Assembly: GCA_902563105.1 (NCBI GenBank)
Contig: CACEVU010000001.1
Span: 349,649-413,648, forward strand
Length of the DNA: 64,000 nt
Direction of reading: 5' to 3'
Origin: an uncultured SAR86 cluster bacterium
Lineage (GTDB): Bacteria > Pseudomonadota > Gammaproteobacteria > Magnimaribacterales > AG-339-G14
Part shown: one piece after another, positions 22,871 to 31,257 of the stretch
Layout: each line of letters starts with the position of its first letter
How positions within the stretch are numbered: position 1 is the first letter of the stretch
Program-made: the position numbers and the translations under genes
Notes under the pieces: model-generated
The model's database searches: none
What the model was told of the DNA's origin: nothing
Seen by the model: the letters and a program-made list of their open reading frames with translations, nothing else

Positions 22871-24786
22871 TCCAAAACAACCAAGGTTTGACCATTTTCT
22901 ACTTGATCACCATTAGAAACTAAAACATTTTTAATCTTTCCAGAAGACGGAGCACTCACTTTATGTTCCATTTTCATTGCTTCTAATACAATCAAGGTAT
23001 CTCCTTTTTTAACGGAAGAGCCTTTTTTAATTTGGACTTCGACTACTTTTCCGGGCATTGGGGCATTTAAGCCGCCTTCAATTGTTCCTGAATCTTTTAC
23101 TTCAAATTTAGGTAAAACTTTAAAAAGTAAATCACCCTTATAGGTATGAGTTAATAAGAGATTATCTTCAAAAGATACTTTTGATCTTAGTCTGGATCCC
23201 GATATTTCTACATCTATGAAATTATCTTGCCAATCGTAGACTGTTGCCATTACAGAATCAGAAAATTCAAACTGACCATTTCTTAATTTTTTGTAATTGA
23301 CAACAAAATTTGTGTTTTTCAAAGAAAACTTTACTTCTTGAAAAGGTAACCTCGCATTATTCCACCCTGAATCCATATTAGTTAAAACAGATGCGTTTTT
23401 CCTATTATTTCCTTGAATCCATAGAGCAGCTACTTTTGCATAATTTTTGATTTCTTCTTCGGACAGGTCAACTTCTCCACTAAGTTTTTCTTTCTCGATG
23501 AAATCAGTAGTGGTAGAGCCCTTTAGAAATTTCTCAGATCTTAAAACAGCAATTAAGAATTCTCTATTTGTTTGCATCCCTCCAAAGTGACTATTTTCTA
23601 TGGCAAGAGCTAATTTTTTTGCTGCTTCTGTTCTCGTTTCTCCATAAGAAATAACTTTAGCTAACATTGGATCAAAATCAGGAGTGATGATTGATCCTGA
23701 TTCAATTCCTACATCCCATCTAACTAAGGGATCTTCCGCAGGTTCAAAGGAAATCATCTTTCCAGTTACCGGTAAAAAATCATTATTAGGATCTTCGGCA
23801 TACAGCCTCACTTCAATTGAACTTCCGAACCAATTTATATCGGATTGGTCATAACCTAGAGATTCACCTTCGGCTATTCTGAGTTGTTCCTTTACAAGAT
23901 CAATTCCCGTTACTTCTTCGGTAACAGGATGCTCAACTTGAAGCCTCGTATTAACTTCAAGAAACCAAAATTCTTTCGTCTTCTCATCAACGAGAAATTC
24001 AACAGTCCCAGCTGACTCATACTTTAATTTGGAAGCTAACTTTATTGCAGCATTTCCCATTTTTTCTCTCATAGAATTATCAACCATGGGCGAGGGCGAT
24101 TCTTCAACTACTTTTTGATGTCTCCTTTGAATTGAACATTCTCTTTCTCCCAAATGAACCAAATTACCATTGGAATCACCGAGGATTTGCACTTCTATGT
24201 GTCTAGATTTTTCAATGTATCTTTCTAAAAAAACCCTCTTATCACCAAAGCCACCCTCAGCTTCTCTCTCCGCTGAAGCAATAGATTCTTTCAAATCCTT
24301 TGAACTTTTAACAATACGCATTCCCTTACCACCACCTCCTGCGGCAGCTTTAACAAGGATAGGATAACCAATCTTGTTTGCATCTTTAGCTGAAGAACCT
24401 GAAGGCAAGGTGGGGACACCGGCTTTTTCTGCTAAAGTTTTTGCAGTAATTTTATCTCCCATTTTTTTTATGGCATTTGCAGAAGGACCTATCCATATTA
24501 TTCCTGCTTTTTTTACATTATTCGCAAAATTAGCATTCTCAGATAGAAATCCATAACCAGGGTGTATTGCATCTACATTATTTTTTTTAGCAATTTCTAA
24601 AATTTCTTTAGCATTTAGGTATGAATCTGAAAGTTTAAAAGACTGTTCTGCCTCTCTAACATAAGGAGTATTTTTATCAGCCTCTGTATAAATGGCTACA
24701 CAGGTTATTCCCATATCGTGAGCACTTTTTATGATTCTACTTGCGATTTCTCCTCTATTTGAAATTAACAATTTTTTAATTGTCAT
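22867..24786 (-). CDS. Acyl-CoA carboxylase alpha subunit (biotin carboxylase plus biotin carrier)
   Basis: This subunit carboxylates its own biotin with bicarbonate and ATP for transfer to an acyl-CoA. The 639-residue protein has a biotin carboxylase domain (about 1-450): LLISNRGEIASRII, the ATP-grasp loop AAAGGGGKGMRIV, LGERECSIQRRHQKVVEE and FLEVNTRLQVEHPVTEEVTG. A linking BT-type domain follows, and the C-terminal biotin carrier has EAMKMEH with Lys605 as the biotinylation site. This layout is shared by methylcrotonyl-, geranyl- and propionyl-CoA carboxylases. The end overlaps the beta-subunit gene by four bases upstream, forming an operon with it. Confidence 0.95.
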   Translation of the reverse strand: MTIKKLLISNRGEIASRIIKSAHDMGITCVAIYTEADKNTPYVREAEQSFKLSDSYLNAKEILEIAKKNNVDAIHPGYGFLSENANFANNVKKAGIIWIGPSANAIKKMGDKITAKTLAEKAGVPTLPSGSSAKDANKIGYPILVKAAAGGGGKGMRIVKSSKDLKESIASAEREAEGGFGDKRVFLERYIEKSRHIEVQILGDSNGNLVHLGERECSIQRRHQKVVEESPSPMVDNSMREKMGNAAIKLASKLKYESAGTVEFLVDEKTKEFWFLEVNTRLQVEHPVTEEVTGIDLVKEQLRIAEGESLGYDQSDINWFGSSIEVRLYAEDPNNDFLPVTGKMISFEPAEDPLVRWDVGIESGSIITPDFDPMLAKVISYGETRTEAAKKLALAIENSHFGGMQTNREFLIAVLRSEKFLKGSTTTDFIEKEKLSGEVDLSEEEIKNYAKVAALWIQGNNRKNASVLTNMDSGWNNARLPFQEVKFSLKNTNFVVNYKKLRNGQFEFSDSVMATVYDWQDNFIDVEISGSRLRSKVSFEDNLLLTHTYKGDLLFKVLPKFEVKDSGTIEGGLNAPMPGKVVEVQIKKGSSVKKGDTLIVLEAMKMEHKVSAPSSGKIKNVLVSNGDQVENGQTLVVLD

Positions 24787-26414
24787 AACCTAAATACTCC
24801 AAATCCTTCTGATCCTTTAACTTCTTTATTATTAACAATCGATAAACACATTCCCAATACATTTCTTGTATCTCGGGGATCTATAATTCCGTCATCACTA
24901 ATAACGCTTGTAGCTCTCAAAGCTTTGGAACCTTTGTCATGAGAGATTTGTTGATTTTTAACAATTTCTGCGTCAGCTTTTTCGTCAAATTTAAGACCTT
25001 TTCTCGCAGCTTGACCTCTTCTTACGATAGACATCACTCCTGCGATAACTTCTCCACCCATGACCGCAATTTTTGCAGTTGGCCATAGAAAAGTGAAAGA
25101 ATTCCCAAATTCTCTTCCAGACATTGCGTAAGTTCCAGCCCCATATGAATTTCCTACTATCACAGTAAGATGCGGAACATTTGAGTTTGAAACAGCATTT
25201 AACATTTGAGCTCCTTTTTTAATGGAACCATCTTGTTCATAATCTTTTCCGACCATAAATCCAGTGATATTTTGAAGAAAAACTAAAGGCAAATTTCTTT
25301 TGTTACAAAGTTGTATGAAATGGGCTGCTTTTTGAGAAGCATCGGGAAAAAGCATACCGTTATTTCCAAGTACGCCAACCGGGTATCCATGAATGGAAAT
25401 AAAACCACAAATTATTGTTGGTCCAAAAAGTGGCTTGAATTCTTCAAACTTTGATCCATCAGAGATACGACCGATTATTTCTCTGATATCAAAAGGAGTC
25501 TTTAAACTTGGCTCGATTATCCCTAATAAGTCTTCTTGACTATATTTTGGAGGAGCTATTTCAAATCGAGGATTATTTCCTTCTTTATCCCAATTTAAAT
25601 GGGACATTACTTCTCGAGCAATTCTTATTCCATCTAAATCATCCTCAGCTAAATATTCAGCTAAACCAGATTTTTCGGCATGCATTTTTGCTCCGCCAAT
25701 ATCTTCTCTGGAAGAAATTTCACCAGTTGCCATTTGAACTAAAGGCGGACCTGCGAGGGCAACATCTGCTTGGTTTTTAACAAAAATATTATAGTCCGAC
25801 ATTCCAGGTTGATAAGCTCCACCGGCGGTAGCAGTTCCGAAAGCAACAGTTACAGTTGGAATATTAAGTTTTGAAAGCTCCGTGATTTCATAAAATTGTC
25901 TACCTGATTCAGCAAAATGACCCATTCCACCAACAGCAGCTCCAGCTCTTGGACGTAAATCACCTCCAGCGGATTCAACAAATTGAATGAAAGGAATTCG
26001 ACAATCTCGTGCAATTTGCATACATCTCATCCATTTTTTTACAGAGTAAAAATGCATTGCTCCTGCAAGAACAGTAGGATCATTTGCAAAAATTACACAC
26101 TCGATTCCTGAAGACACTCCAATACCAGCAAAAGCACCGCCACCGATAGGGTATTCAGATTTATAGGCCGCTAAACCGCTAATTTCTAAAAAAGGACTAT
26201 CTGGATCCAAGAAGTGGAAAACTCTTTCTCGAACTGGAAGTTTTCCTCTTGCTGCTAATCTTTTATGATGATCTGGTCCACCACCTGCTTCAGCTTCATC
26301 TAATAGTTCATTTAATTCAGAAATCATACCAAGCATGGATGACTCGTTATTCTCAAATTCTTCAGAATTTAAATTTAGTTTTGATTGAAAGGGTTGAGAT
26401 TCTAGTTTTTTCAT
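24783..26414 (-). CDS. Acyl-CoA carboxylase beta subunit (carboxyltransferase)
   Basis: This subunit transfers the carboxyl group from biotin to an acyl-CoA. The 543-residue protein shows the N- and C-type carboxyltransferase domains: GGGPDHHKRLAARGKLPVRERV, FVESAGGDLRPRAGAAVGGMGHF, AFGTATAGGAYQPGMSDYN, LAGPPLVQMATGEISSREDIGGAKMH, FLQNITGFMVGKDYEQDG and GNSYGAGTYAMSGREF. The loop after the SAGG motif differs from the LPxQDxVFPDRxHFGRIFYNQ form I associate with methylcrotonyl-CoA carboxylase, so its substrate is left open. The linked AtuA-like gene points to a branched or isoprenoid acyl-CoA. TATATA lies 6 bases before the ATG. Confidence 0.93.
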   Translation of the reverse strand: MKKLESQPFQSKLNLNSEEFENNESSMLGMISELNELLDEAEAGGGPDHHKRLAARGKLPVRERVFHFLDPDSPFLEISGLAAYKSEYPIGGGAFAGIGVSSGIECVIFANDPTVLAGAMHFYSVKKWMRCMQIARDCRIPFIQFVESAGGDLRPRAGAAVGGMGHFAESGRQFYEITELSKLNIPTVTVAFGTATAGGAYQPGMSDYNIFVKNQADVALAGPPLVQMATGEISSREDIGGAKMHAEKSGLAEYLAEDDLDGIRIAREVMSHLNWDKEGNNPRFEIAPPKYSQEDLLGIIEPSLKTPFDIREIIGRISDGSKFEEFKPLFGPTIICGFISIHGYPVGVLGNNGMLFPDASQKAAHFIQLCNKRNLPLVFLQNITGFMVGKDYEQDGSIKKGAQMLNAVSNSNVPHLTVIVGNSYGAGTYAMSGREFGNSFTFLWPTAKIAVMGGEVIAGVMSIVRRGQAARKGLKFDEKADAEIVKNQQISHDKGSKALRATSVISDDGIIDPRDTRNVLGMCLSIVNNKEVKGSEGFGVFRL

Positions 26415-26456
26415 TACTTCTATATAAAGAAAAAAATATGCACTAATTTTTTCACA

Positions 26457-26490
26457 TTGTCCATTTGATTATATTTAATTTGGGTATAAT
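26457..26490 (+). promoter_or_regulatory. Promoter of tRNA-Val
   Basis: A perfect -10 TATAAT lies at 26485-26490, 12 bases before the tRNA 5' end, a normal distance for a stable RNA start. The best -35 candidates are imperfect or poorly spaced (TTGATT at 26465, 14 bases away; TTGTCC at 26457, 22 bases away). The -10 is therefore well supported and the -35 is not. Confidence 0.55.
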
Positions 26491-26502
26491 GCCTTCTCTT
26501 TT

Positions 26503-26578
26503 GGGCGACTAACTCAATTGGTAGAGTGCCACCCTTACAAGGTGGAAGTTACAGGTTCAAGTCCTGTGTCGCCCACCA
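26503..26578 (+). tRNA. tRNA-Val (UAC anticodon)
   Basis: The 76-base gene folds as a full cloverleaf. The acceptor GGGCGAC pairs with GTCGCCC, followed by encoded ACCA. The anticodon stem CCACC/GGTGG encloses loop CTTACAA with anticodon TAC. The T arm is ACAGGTTCAAGTCCTGT. It reads GUA and, by wobble, other valine codons, useful in an AT-rich genome. The phoD-like gene begins 57 bases downstream and may share the transcript. Confidence 0.97.
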
Positions 26579-26635
26579 ATTGTAAAAACAACATTTTTTA
26601 ATTAGCATATTTTTTTTGAGTGATAAATTAACCTT

Positions 26636-28231
26636 GTGAATAAATACAGAAGAAAATTTCTAAAAAGTTTAGCCTTACTTTTACTTTTTCTACCTATCCG
26701 TATTTTTCCCTCATCAAGTAAAGAATCGGTTATTTCTTTTAAGTATGGTGTGGCAAGTGGAGATCCTACAAATACTAATGTAATTTTATGGACAAAAATC
26801 TTACCAATGGGTAATCCAGAAATTCGAGTGAGGTGGGAAGTTTCAAGTTCCAATGATTTTTCAAATCTTATTACCTATGGCCATGTCAGGACAAATTCTA
26901 GAAAAGACTATTCAGTTAAGGTTGATGCAAAAATTCCAAAACAATTTAATGGTAAAAAAATTTATTACAGATTTCTAGCTGATGGCAAAAACTCTGATAT
27001 TGGAACGACATCAACGTTACCTAGCGAAAATCCAAATAATTTCAATATCGCTTTTTGCAGTTGCTCAAATTATCCTGCAGGATATTTTAATGCTTACAAA
27101 GAGATAGCAAAAAATAAAAAAATAGACTTGGTCTTGCATCTTGGAGATTATCTTTATGAATATGGTCATGGTGGTTATGCATCAAAAGATGCAGAACAAA
27201 TGGGCAGAGTTGTAAATCCAAAACACGAAATGGTTTCATTGGATGATTATCGAAAAAGGTATGCGACTTATAGGTCTGATCCAGATCTAAAATTATTACA
27301 TCAAACAAAACCTATGATTTCTGTTTGGGACGATCATGAATTTACTAATGATAGTTGGCAAAAAGGAGCTCAAAACCATTCTAAAGACGAAGGAACATTT
27401 GCTAATAGAAAAAAGAATGCTCTTAAAGCTTATTACGAATGGATGCCAATTCGTGAAAAGGGTCGAAAGGATAAAATATGGAGGAATTTCAAAGTTGGAA
27501 ATCTTATTAACTTGATGATGTTAGATACTAGATCCTACAAAAGAGATAAACAGCTGGATATTGAAAGATACTTCACTGGAAATAAATTCAACAAAACTGC
27601 TTATCTTCAAGATTTGAATAAACCAAGAAAACTTCTTGGTAAAGAACAATTCAACTGGTTAAAATCCAAAACAGATAGTTCATTCAAGTGGTCAATTTTT
27701 GGACAACAAATATTAGTAGGACCAAAGTATCTTCCAAAAATTTTAAGAAATGTAGACAAGGTAAACTTTCCTGAATATCTTCACAAATATATATCTTTGG
27801 CTGGTAGCGAAATTCCATATAATCCTGATCAGTGGGATGGATACCCCAAAGAAAGAGAAAAATTTTATAAAGCAATTATGAATTCTCAATCTAATCTCAT
27901 TCTTGCAGGGGATTCTCATAACTCTTGGCTTTCGAACTTATTTGATAAAAAAGAAAACTTTATTGGTATCGAAATAGGAGCTCCTTCAATTTCATCACCA
28001 AATTTTATTGATACCTTTGGGGAATTTACAGACTCTTTGGATAAATCATTTATTGATTCAAATAAAGATTTGATTTGGACAAATGGTAAGAATAAAGGTT
28101 ATGTTGAATTAAATATTTTCTCAGAATACGTAGACGTAAAATTTAATTTTATATCATCTGTAAAAACAAAAAATTATAAGAGATTAAAGCCTATTAATTT
28201 CAGGATTAATCAAGGAAAAGCTTTATCTTAA
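26636..28231 (+). CDS. phoD: PhoD-type alkaline phosphatase / phosphodiesterase
   Basis: PhoD enzymes release phosphate from mono- and diesters in the periplasm using Ca and Fe. The 531-residue protein starts with a twin-arginine signal (YRRKFLKSLALLLLF) and has the N-terminal Ig-like domain (GVASGDPTNTNVILWTK). The metallophosphoesterase core follows: FCSCSNYPAGYFNAY, LVLHLGDYLYEYG, SVWDDHEFTNDSW, and LAGDSHNSW near 425. The start is GTG at 26636, the first codon giving the Tat motif; no in-frame ATG is near. No Pho box was recognised upstream. An AT-rich hairpin overlaps the stop. Confidence 0.92.
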   Translation: MNKYRRKFLKSLALLLLFLPIRIFPSSSKESVISFKYGVASGDPTNTNVILWTKILPMGNPEIRVRWEVSSSNDFSNLITYGHVRTNSRKDYSVKVDAKIPKQFNGKKIYYRFLADGKNSDIGTTSTLPSENPNNFNIAFCSCSNYPAGYFNAYKEIAKNKKIDLVLHLGDYLYEYGHGGYASKDAEQMGRVVNPKHEMVSLDDYRKRYATYRSDPDLKLLHQTKPMISVWDDHEFTNDSWQKGAQNHSKDEGTFANRKKNALKAYYEWMPIREKGRKDKIWRNFKVGNLINLMMLDTRSYKRDKQLDIERYFTGNKFNKTAYLQDLNKPRKLLGKEQFNWLKSKTDSSFKWSIFGQQILVGPKYLPKILRNVDKVNFPEYLHKYISLAGSEIPYNPDQWDGYPKEREKFYKAIMNSQSNLILAGDSHNSWLSNLFDKKENFIGIEIGAPSISSPNFIDTFGEFTDSLDKSFIDSNKDLIWTNGKNKGYVELNIFSEYVDVKFNFISSVKTKNYKRLKPINFRINQGKALS

Positions 28232-28242
28232 AGCTTATTTTT
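28218..28242 (+). terminator. AT-rich terminator hairpin at the phoD 3' end
   Basis: AAGCTTTA pairs with TAAAGCTT across a three-base loop (28218-28236), followed by ATTTTT and a further T-rich tract. The hairpin spans the phoD stop codon. With only two G-C pairs it is weak, but it is perfectly symmetric and correctly followed by U-coding bases. Confidence 0.45.
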
Positions 28243-28278
28243 AAAATTTTTTGTAAGTTACTTTCTTTTTATACTATG

Positions 28279-28284
28279 TATAAT
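28279..28284 (+). promoter_or_regulatory. -10 element of tRNA-Asp / panD
   Basis: A perfect TATAAT ends 14 bases before the tRNA-Asp 5' end. Possible -35s upstream (TTACTT at 28258, 15 bases away) are weak. Because panD starts 8 bases after the tRNA, this promoter probably drives both. Confidence 0.5.
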
Positions 28285-28298
28285 TGTGTTCCTAAAAT

Positions 28299-28377
28299 GG
28301 ACCGGTAGTTCAGTTCTGGTTAGAACGCCGCCCTGTCACGGCGGAGGTCGCGGGTTCGAGCCCCGTCCGGTCCGCCA
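28299..28377 (+). tRNA. tRNA-Asp (GUC anticodon)
   Basis: The acceptor GGACCGG pairs with CCGGTCC, then G discriminator and encoded CCA. The anticodon loop CTGTCAC carries GTC, enclosed by a strong GCCGCC/GGCGG-type stem. The T arm is CGCGGGTTCGAGCCCCG. The gene is 79 bases; the D loop (AGTTCAGTTCTGGTTAGA) appears two bases longer than in E. coli tRNA-Asp. G-rich stems contrast with the AT-rich flanks, as expected for a tRNA. Confidence 0.96.
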
Positions 28378-28385
28378 TTGAATAT

Positions 28386-28715
28386 ATGTACATAACTGTT
28401 CTTAAATCCAAGTTGCATAGGGTCAAAGTGACGTCCGTTAACATTGATTACGATGGTTCTTGCGGAATAGATAAAGATTGGATGGATCAACTTGATATTA
28501 GAGAGTATGAGCAAATTCATATTTATAACATTTCCAATGGAAATAGATTTATTACTTATGCTTTTTCTGAAGAAAGAGGGAGTAAACAAATTTCTATCAA
28601 TGGAGCAGCTGCCCATAAAGCTAACAAAGGGGATTTAATCATTATATGTAGTTATATTTTGTCAAATAAAGATGATAAATTTCTTAAACCAAAAATTATT
28701 AAAGTTGAAGATTAG
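28386..28715 (+). CDS. panD: Aspartate 1-decarboxylase proenzyme
   Basis: PanD makes beta-alanine from aspartate for pantothenate and CoA synthesis, using a pyruvoyl group formed by self-cleavage. The 109-residue protein aligns with E. coli Pan[25 protein letters not shown] contains the Gly24-Ser25 cleavage site, and [27 protein letters not shown] the active-site and substrate residues. The tail is slightly short. The ATG is only 8 bases after the tRNA-Asp CCA with no Shine-Dalgarno, so its mRNA may be released by tRNA 3' processing. Other pan genes are not nearby. Confidence 0.96.
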   Translation: MYITVLKSKLHRVKVTSVNIDYDGSCGIDKDWMDQLDIREYEQIHIYNISNGNRFITYAFSEERGSKQISINGAAAHKANKGDLIIICSYILSNKDDKFLKPKIIKVED

Positions 28716-28724
28716 GAGAAAAAA

Positions 28725-29525
28725 ATGAAAATCGATGAAATATTTTCAGTGAAAAATAAAGTTGCCGTTGTAACAGGCGGATCAAGAGGAATAGGAGAAA
28801 TGATAGCCTCCGCATATTTGGCCAACGGAGCAACAGTTTATATTACTTCAAGAAAGGCAGACGTATGTGATGCAAAAGCCATAGAACTTTCGGAAAAATA
28901 CAATGCTCAGTGTACTTCTCTACCGTCTGATCTTTCTTCTTTAGAAGGTATAGAAAAATTTGTAAACGAAGTTGAAGCTCTAGAATCCGGAATTGATATT
29001 TTAGTTAACAACGCAGGAGCAGCTTGGGCTGAACCGATAGATATATTTTCAGAGAAAGGGTGGGACAAAGTAATGGATCTAAACGTAAAAAGTGTTTTTT
29101 TCTCTACTCAAAAGTTTTTACCGCTATTGAAAAAAAATGCTTCTAGAGAAAATCCATCTAGAGTAATCAATATTGGCTCTATCGATGGTATTGGAACTCC
29201 TGTCTTTGAAACTTACCCTTATAGTGCTTCTAAAGCTTCAGTGCATCACATGACTCGAGTACTTGCTGCAAGACTGGTGAAAGAAAATATTCTTGTGAAT
29301 GCAATAGCGCCTGGCCCTTTTCCTAGTGATATGCTGGGAGCAGCGGTAGAACACAATTACGAAGGAATTATCTCAAGAAACCCTGTGCATAGAATGGGCC
29401 GCGCTGAAGATGTTGGTGGTCTAGCCCTTTACTTATCGTCTAAAGCTGGATCTTATACGGTAGGCGAGACTATAACTTGTGATGGAGGAACAATTTCTGC
29501 AACAGGTCACGATTTAAGCGAATAA
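28725..29525 (+). CDS. Short-chain dehydrogenase/reductase (SDR)
   Basis: This is a classical NAD(P)-dependent oxidoreductase of 266 residues. Visible motifs are the cofactor loop VVTGGSRGIGEM (about 16-27), DLSS, the NNAGAA motif near 90, the catalytic SIDG..YPYSASK (Tyr-x3-Lys) near 168, and NAIAPGPFPSDML. The C-terminal VGETITCDGGTISATGH resembles FabG-like enzymes acting on hydroxyacyl or steroid-like substrates, but specificity is not determinable. AGGAG sits seven bases before the ATG, a clear Shine-Dalgarno. It follows panD by nine bases, and its stop overlaps the A-run of the opposing terminator. Confidence 0.9.
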   Translation: MKIDEIFSVKNKVAVVTGGSRGIGEMIASAYLANGATVYITSRKADVCDAKAIELSEKYNAQCTSLPSDLSSLEGIEKFVNEVEALESGIDILVNNAGAAWAEPIDIFSEKGWDKVMDLNVKSVFFSTQKFLPLLKKNASRENPSRVINIGSIDGIGTPVFETYPYSASKASVHHMTRVLAARLVKENILVNAIAPGPFPSDMLGAAVEHNYEGIISRNPVHRMGRAEDVGGLALYLSSKAGSYTVGETITCDGGTISATGHDLSE

Positions 29526-29550
29526 AAAAACCCCGTCATTTCTGACGGGG
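29524..29550 (-). terminator. Strong intrinsic terminator for minus-strand transcription
   Basis: Read on the minus strand, CCCCGTCA-GAAA-TGACGGGG forms a perfect 8-bp GC-rich stem with a GAAA tetraloop, followed directly by seven T. On the plus strand the hairpin is followed by CCTAAG, not T, so it terminates only minus-strand RNA. The nearest minus-strand gene (DASS transporter) ends 214 bases upstream of it, so it marks the end of the intervening RNA. Confidence 0.88.
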
Positions 29551-29750
29551 CCTAAGAAAAAGTATTTCAACTTAATTCTTGCCTTAAGCGGGCGAACCGG
29601 CAAAAGGTCGGAATCGGGTTAACCCGTTGTCAAGAGGCTTCCCCTGAAATTCCTGCTAAATTGTTAATATTAATTTGGACCACCTCCTGCACAGGGAAAT
29701 AATTAAACGCATTTTTATAGGAACCCCTGGTATCGAACCTAAATGCAACA
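29524..29750 (-). ncRNA. Candidate structured non-coding RNA of about 225 nt, family unknown
   Basis: The gap between the SDR and the DASS gene has no ORF but several local helices read on the minus strand. These are GCATTT/AAATGC (29709-29746, extended by AGG/CCT), TTTCCCTG/CAGGGGAA (29639-29699), and CGGG-TTAA-CCCG (29615-29626), then the strong terminator. G+C is far higher than in other gaps. TATTAT (29758-29763) or TATAAA (29755-29760) could be its -10, at the end of the DASS gene. I could not match it to tmRNA, RNase P, SRP RNA or a riboswitch; 6S RNA is possible by size but its signature is not evident. The 5' end is an estimate. Confidence 0.55.
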
Positions 29751-29763
29751 ACGATTTATAATA

Positions 29764-31203
29764 CTATATAACAAGGGGGTAATAAAAGACGGACAGAAGA
29801 AGAATATATACAAATGAAATTAAGTTAATAAAAATACCTGCTCTAACCATTTGCTGAACAGGTACTAAATTTGAGGCGAAAATTATTGAATTAGGCGGTG
29901 TTGCTACAGGCAACATAAACGCACATGAGGCTACAATTGTAAGTGGCAAAGTTACCAATAAAGGATTTATATCTAAATTTAATCCAACACTGGCAATAAC
30001 TGGCATAAAGGTAATCGTAGTGGTCAAATTACTTGTCAATTCTGTAAGCAATAAGACAATAAAAATAATTAGTGCTATAACAAAAATAGGACTTATATCT
30101 GAAGGAATTAAATTTGCTAGCCATAAAGCTAACCCAGTTGAATTCACTTCATAGGCTAAAGCCATACCTCCACCAAAAAGAAAAATCAAACCCCAAGGAA
30201 ATTTTTCTTGTAAGTCTTCCCAACTGAGAAGGTATTCATTTTTTGAACTTGAAGATACAAAGAACAACGATATACCTCCAATCATTGCAATTACTGCGTC
30301 TTCAAGAAAATCTAATCCAGGCAAATCATCTAAAACTTTTCTAAAAATCCAACAAAATGCAGTAATGGAGAATATTACTGCAACTTTCTTTTGTTCATTT
30401 GTCATCTTTCCTAAATCTTTAAGCATTTGTTTCAATTTCTCGCTCGTCTCAGGAGAAGCTTTAAAATTTATAGGAAATATTAAAGAAGTTAAAATAAACC
30501 ATACTATAGGAATCATCACCAAAGTAACTGGCAAACCTATAGCTAACCAACTAATAAACCCAATATCTTGATTAAAGTTATCGTTGGCATATTGAATTAA
30601 ATATCCATTTGGCGAAGTTCCAATTGGTGTGGATATTCCTCCTAATGAAGCTGAATAGGCTATGCCCAATAATAAAGAAAATTGAAAATTTTTACTCTCC
30701 CTCGGGAGTATATCTTTAACCGTTTCATTTATTACTGCAATGACTGATATACCAATGGGTAATAACATAATTGCTGTCGAGGTATTCATTACCCACATAC
30801 TTAAAATTGCACTTGTAAGCATGAAAGCAGCAACTATATTTTTTGCCTTAAGACCACTGAACTTTAGGATGTTTAAAGCAATTCTTTTGTGTAAGTTCCA
30901 TTTTTGCATTGCTATTCCGATCATGAAGCCACCTGCAAATAGAAATTGAACTTTATTCATATATTCCTTGCTTACAATCCCTATAGGATCTATACCCAAT
31001 AAAGGAAAAAAAATAAGGGGCAATAAGGCAGTTGCATATAATGGCATCGCTTCAGTTGCCCACCAGACTCCCATCAATAAGAAAATAGCAGCAGTAAGTT
31101 TTCCTTCAGTTGAAAGGTCAGAAGGATTAGGTAAAAAATAGATTAAGAAAAAGACTCCCAGACCTAGCCAAAAACCTATTTTTTTAGGACTCAACGAATT
31201 CAT
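29764..31203 (-). CDS. DASS-family (SLC13) sodium/anion symporter
   Basis: Members import di- or tricarboxylates or sulfate with Na+. The 479-residue protein has about 11-12 hydrophobic helices. It shows both anion/Na motifs of the family: STPIGTSPNGYLIQYA near residue 200 and ELTSNLTTTITFMPVIASVG with VATPPNSIIFASNL toward the C-terminus. The early AMPLYATALLPLIFFPLLGI and WVMNTSTAIMLLPIG segments are also typical. The SNT motifs favour dicarboxylate over sulfate transport, but the substrate is inferred. It is divergent from the patatin gene by 54 bases, and the candidate ncRNA lies immediately downstream. Confidence 0.92.
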   Translation of the reverse strand: MNSLSPKKIGFWLGLGVFFLIYFLPNPSDLSTEGKLTAAIFLLMGVWWATEAMPLYATALLPLIFFPLLGIDPIGIVSKEYMNKVQFLFAGGFMIGIAMQKWNLHKRIALNILKFSGLKAKNIVAAFMLTSAILSMWVMNTSTAIMLLPIGISVIAVINETVKDILPRESKNFQFSLLLGIAYSASLGGISTPIGTSPNGYLIQYANDNFNQDIGFISWLAIGLPVTLVMIPIVWFILTSLIFPINFKASPETSEKLKQMLKDLGKMTNEQKKVAVIFSITAFCWIFRKVLDDLPGLDFLEDAVIAMIGGISLFFVSSSSKNEYLLSWEDLQEKFPWGLIFLFGGGMALAYEVNSTGLALWLANLIPSDISPIFVIALIIFIVLLLTELTSNLTTTITFMPVIASVGLNLDINPLLVTLPLTIVASCAFMLPVATPPNSIIFASNLVPVQQMVRAGIFINLISFVYILLLSVFYYPLVI

Positions 31204-31257
31204 TTATAATTTTAGCAATGTTCAATCATAATATGCTTAATTTAAAAGAAAACTACA

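Noticed and set aside
29531-29550. The GC hairpin as a terminator for the plus-strand SDR gene
   Set aside because: On the plus strand it is followed by CCTAAG without a T tract; the T tract exists only on the minus strand.
29524-29750. Assignment of the minus-strand RNA as tmRNA or 6S RNA
   Set aside because: No tRNA-like ends with T arm and CCA, no tag frame, and no clear 6S closing stem or central bubble could be shown by eye, so the identity is left open.
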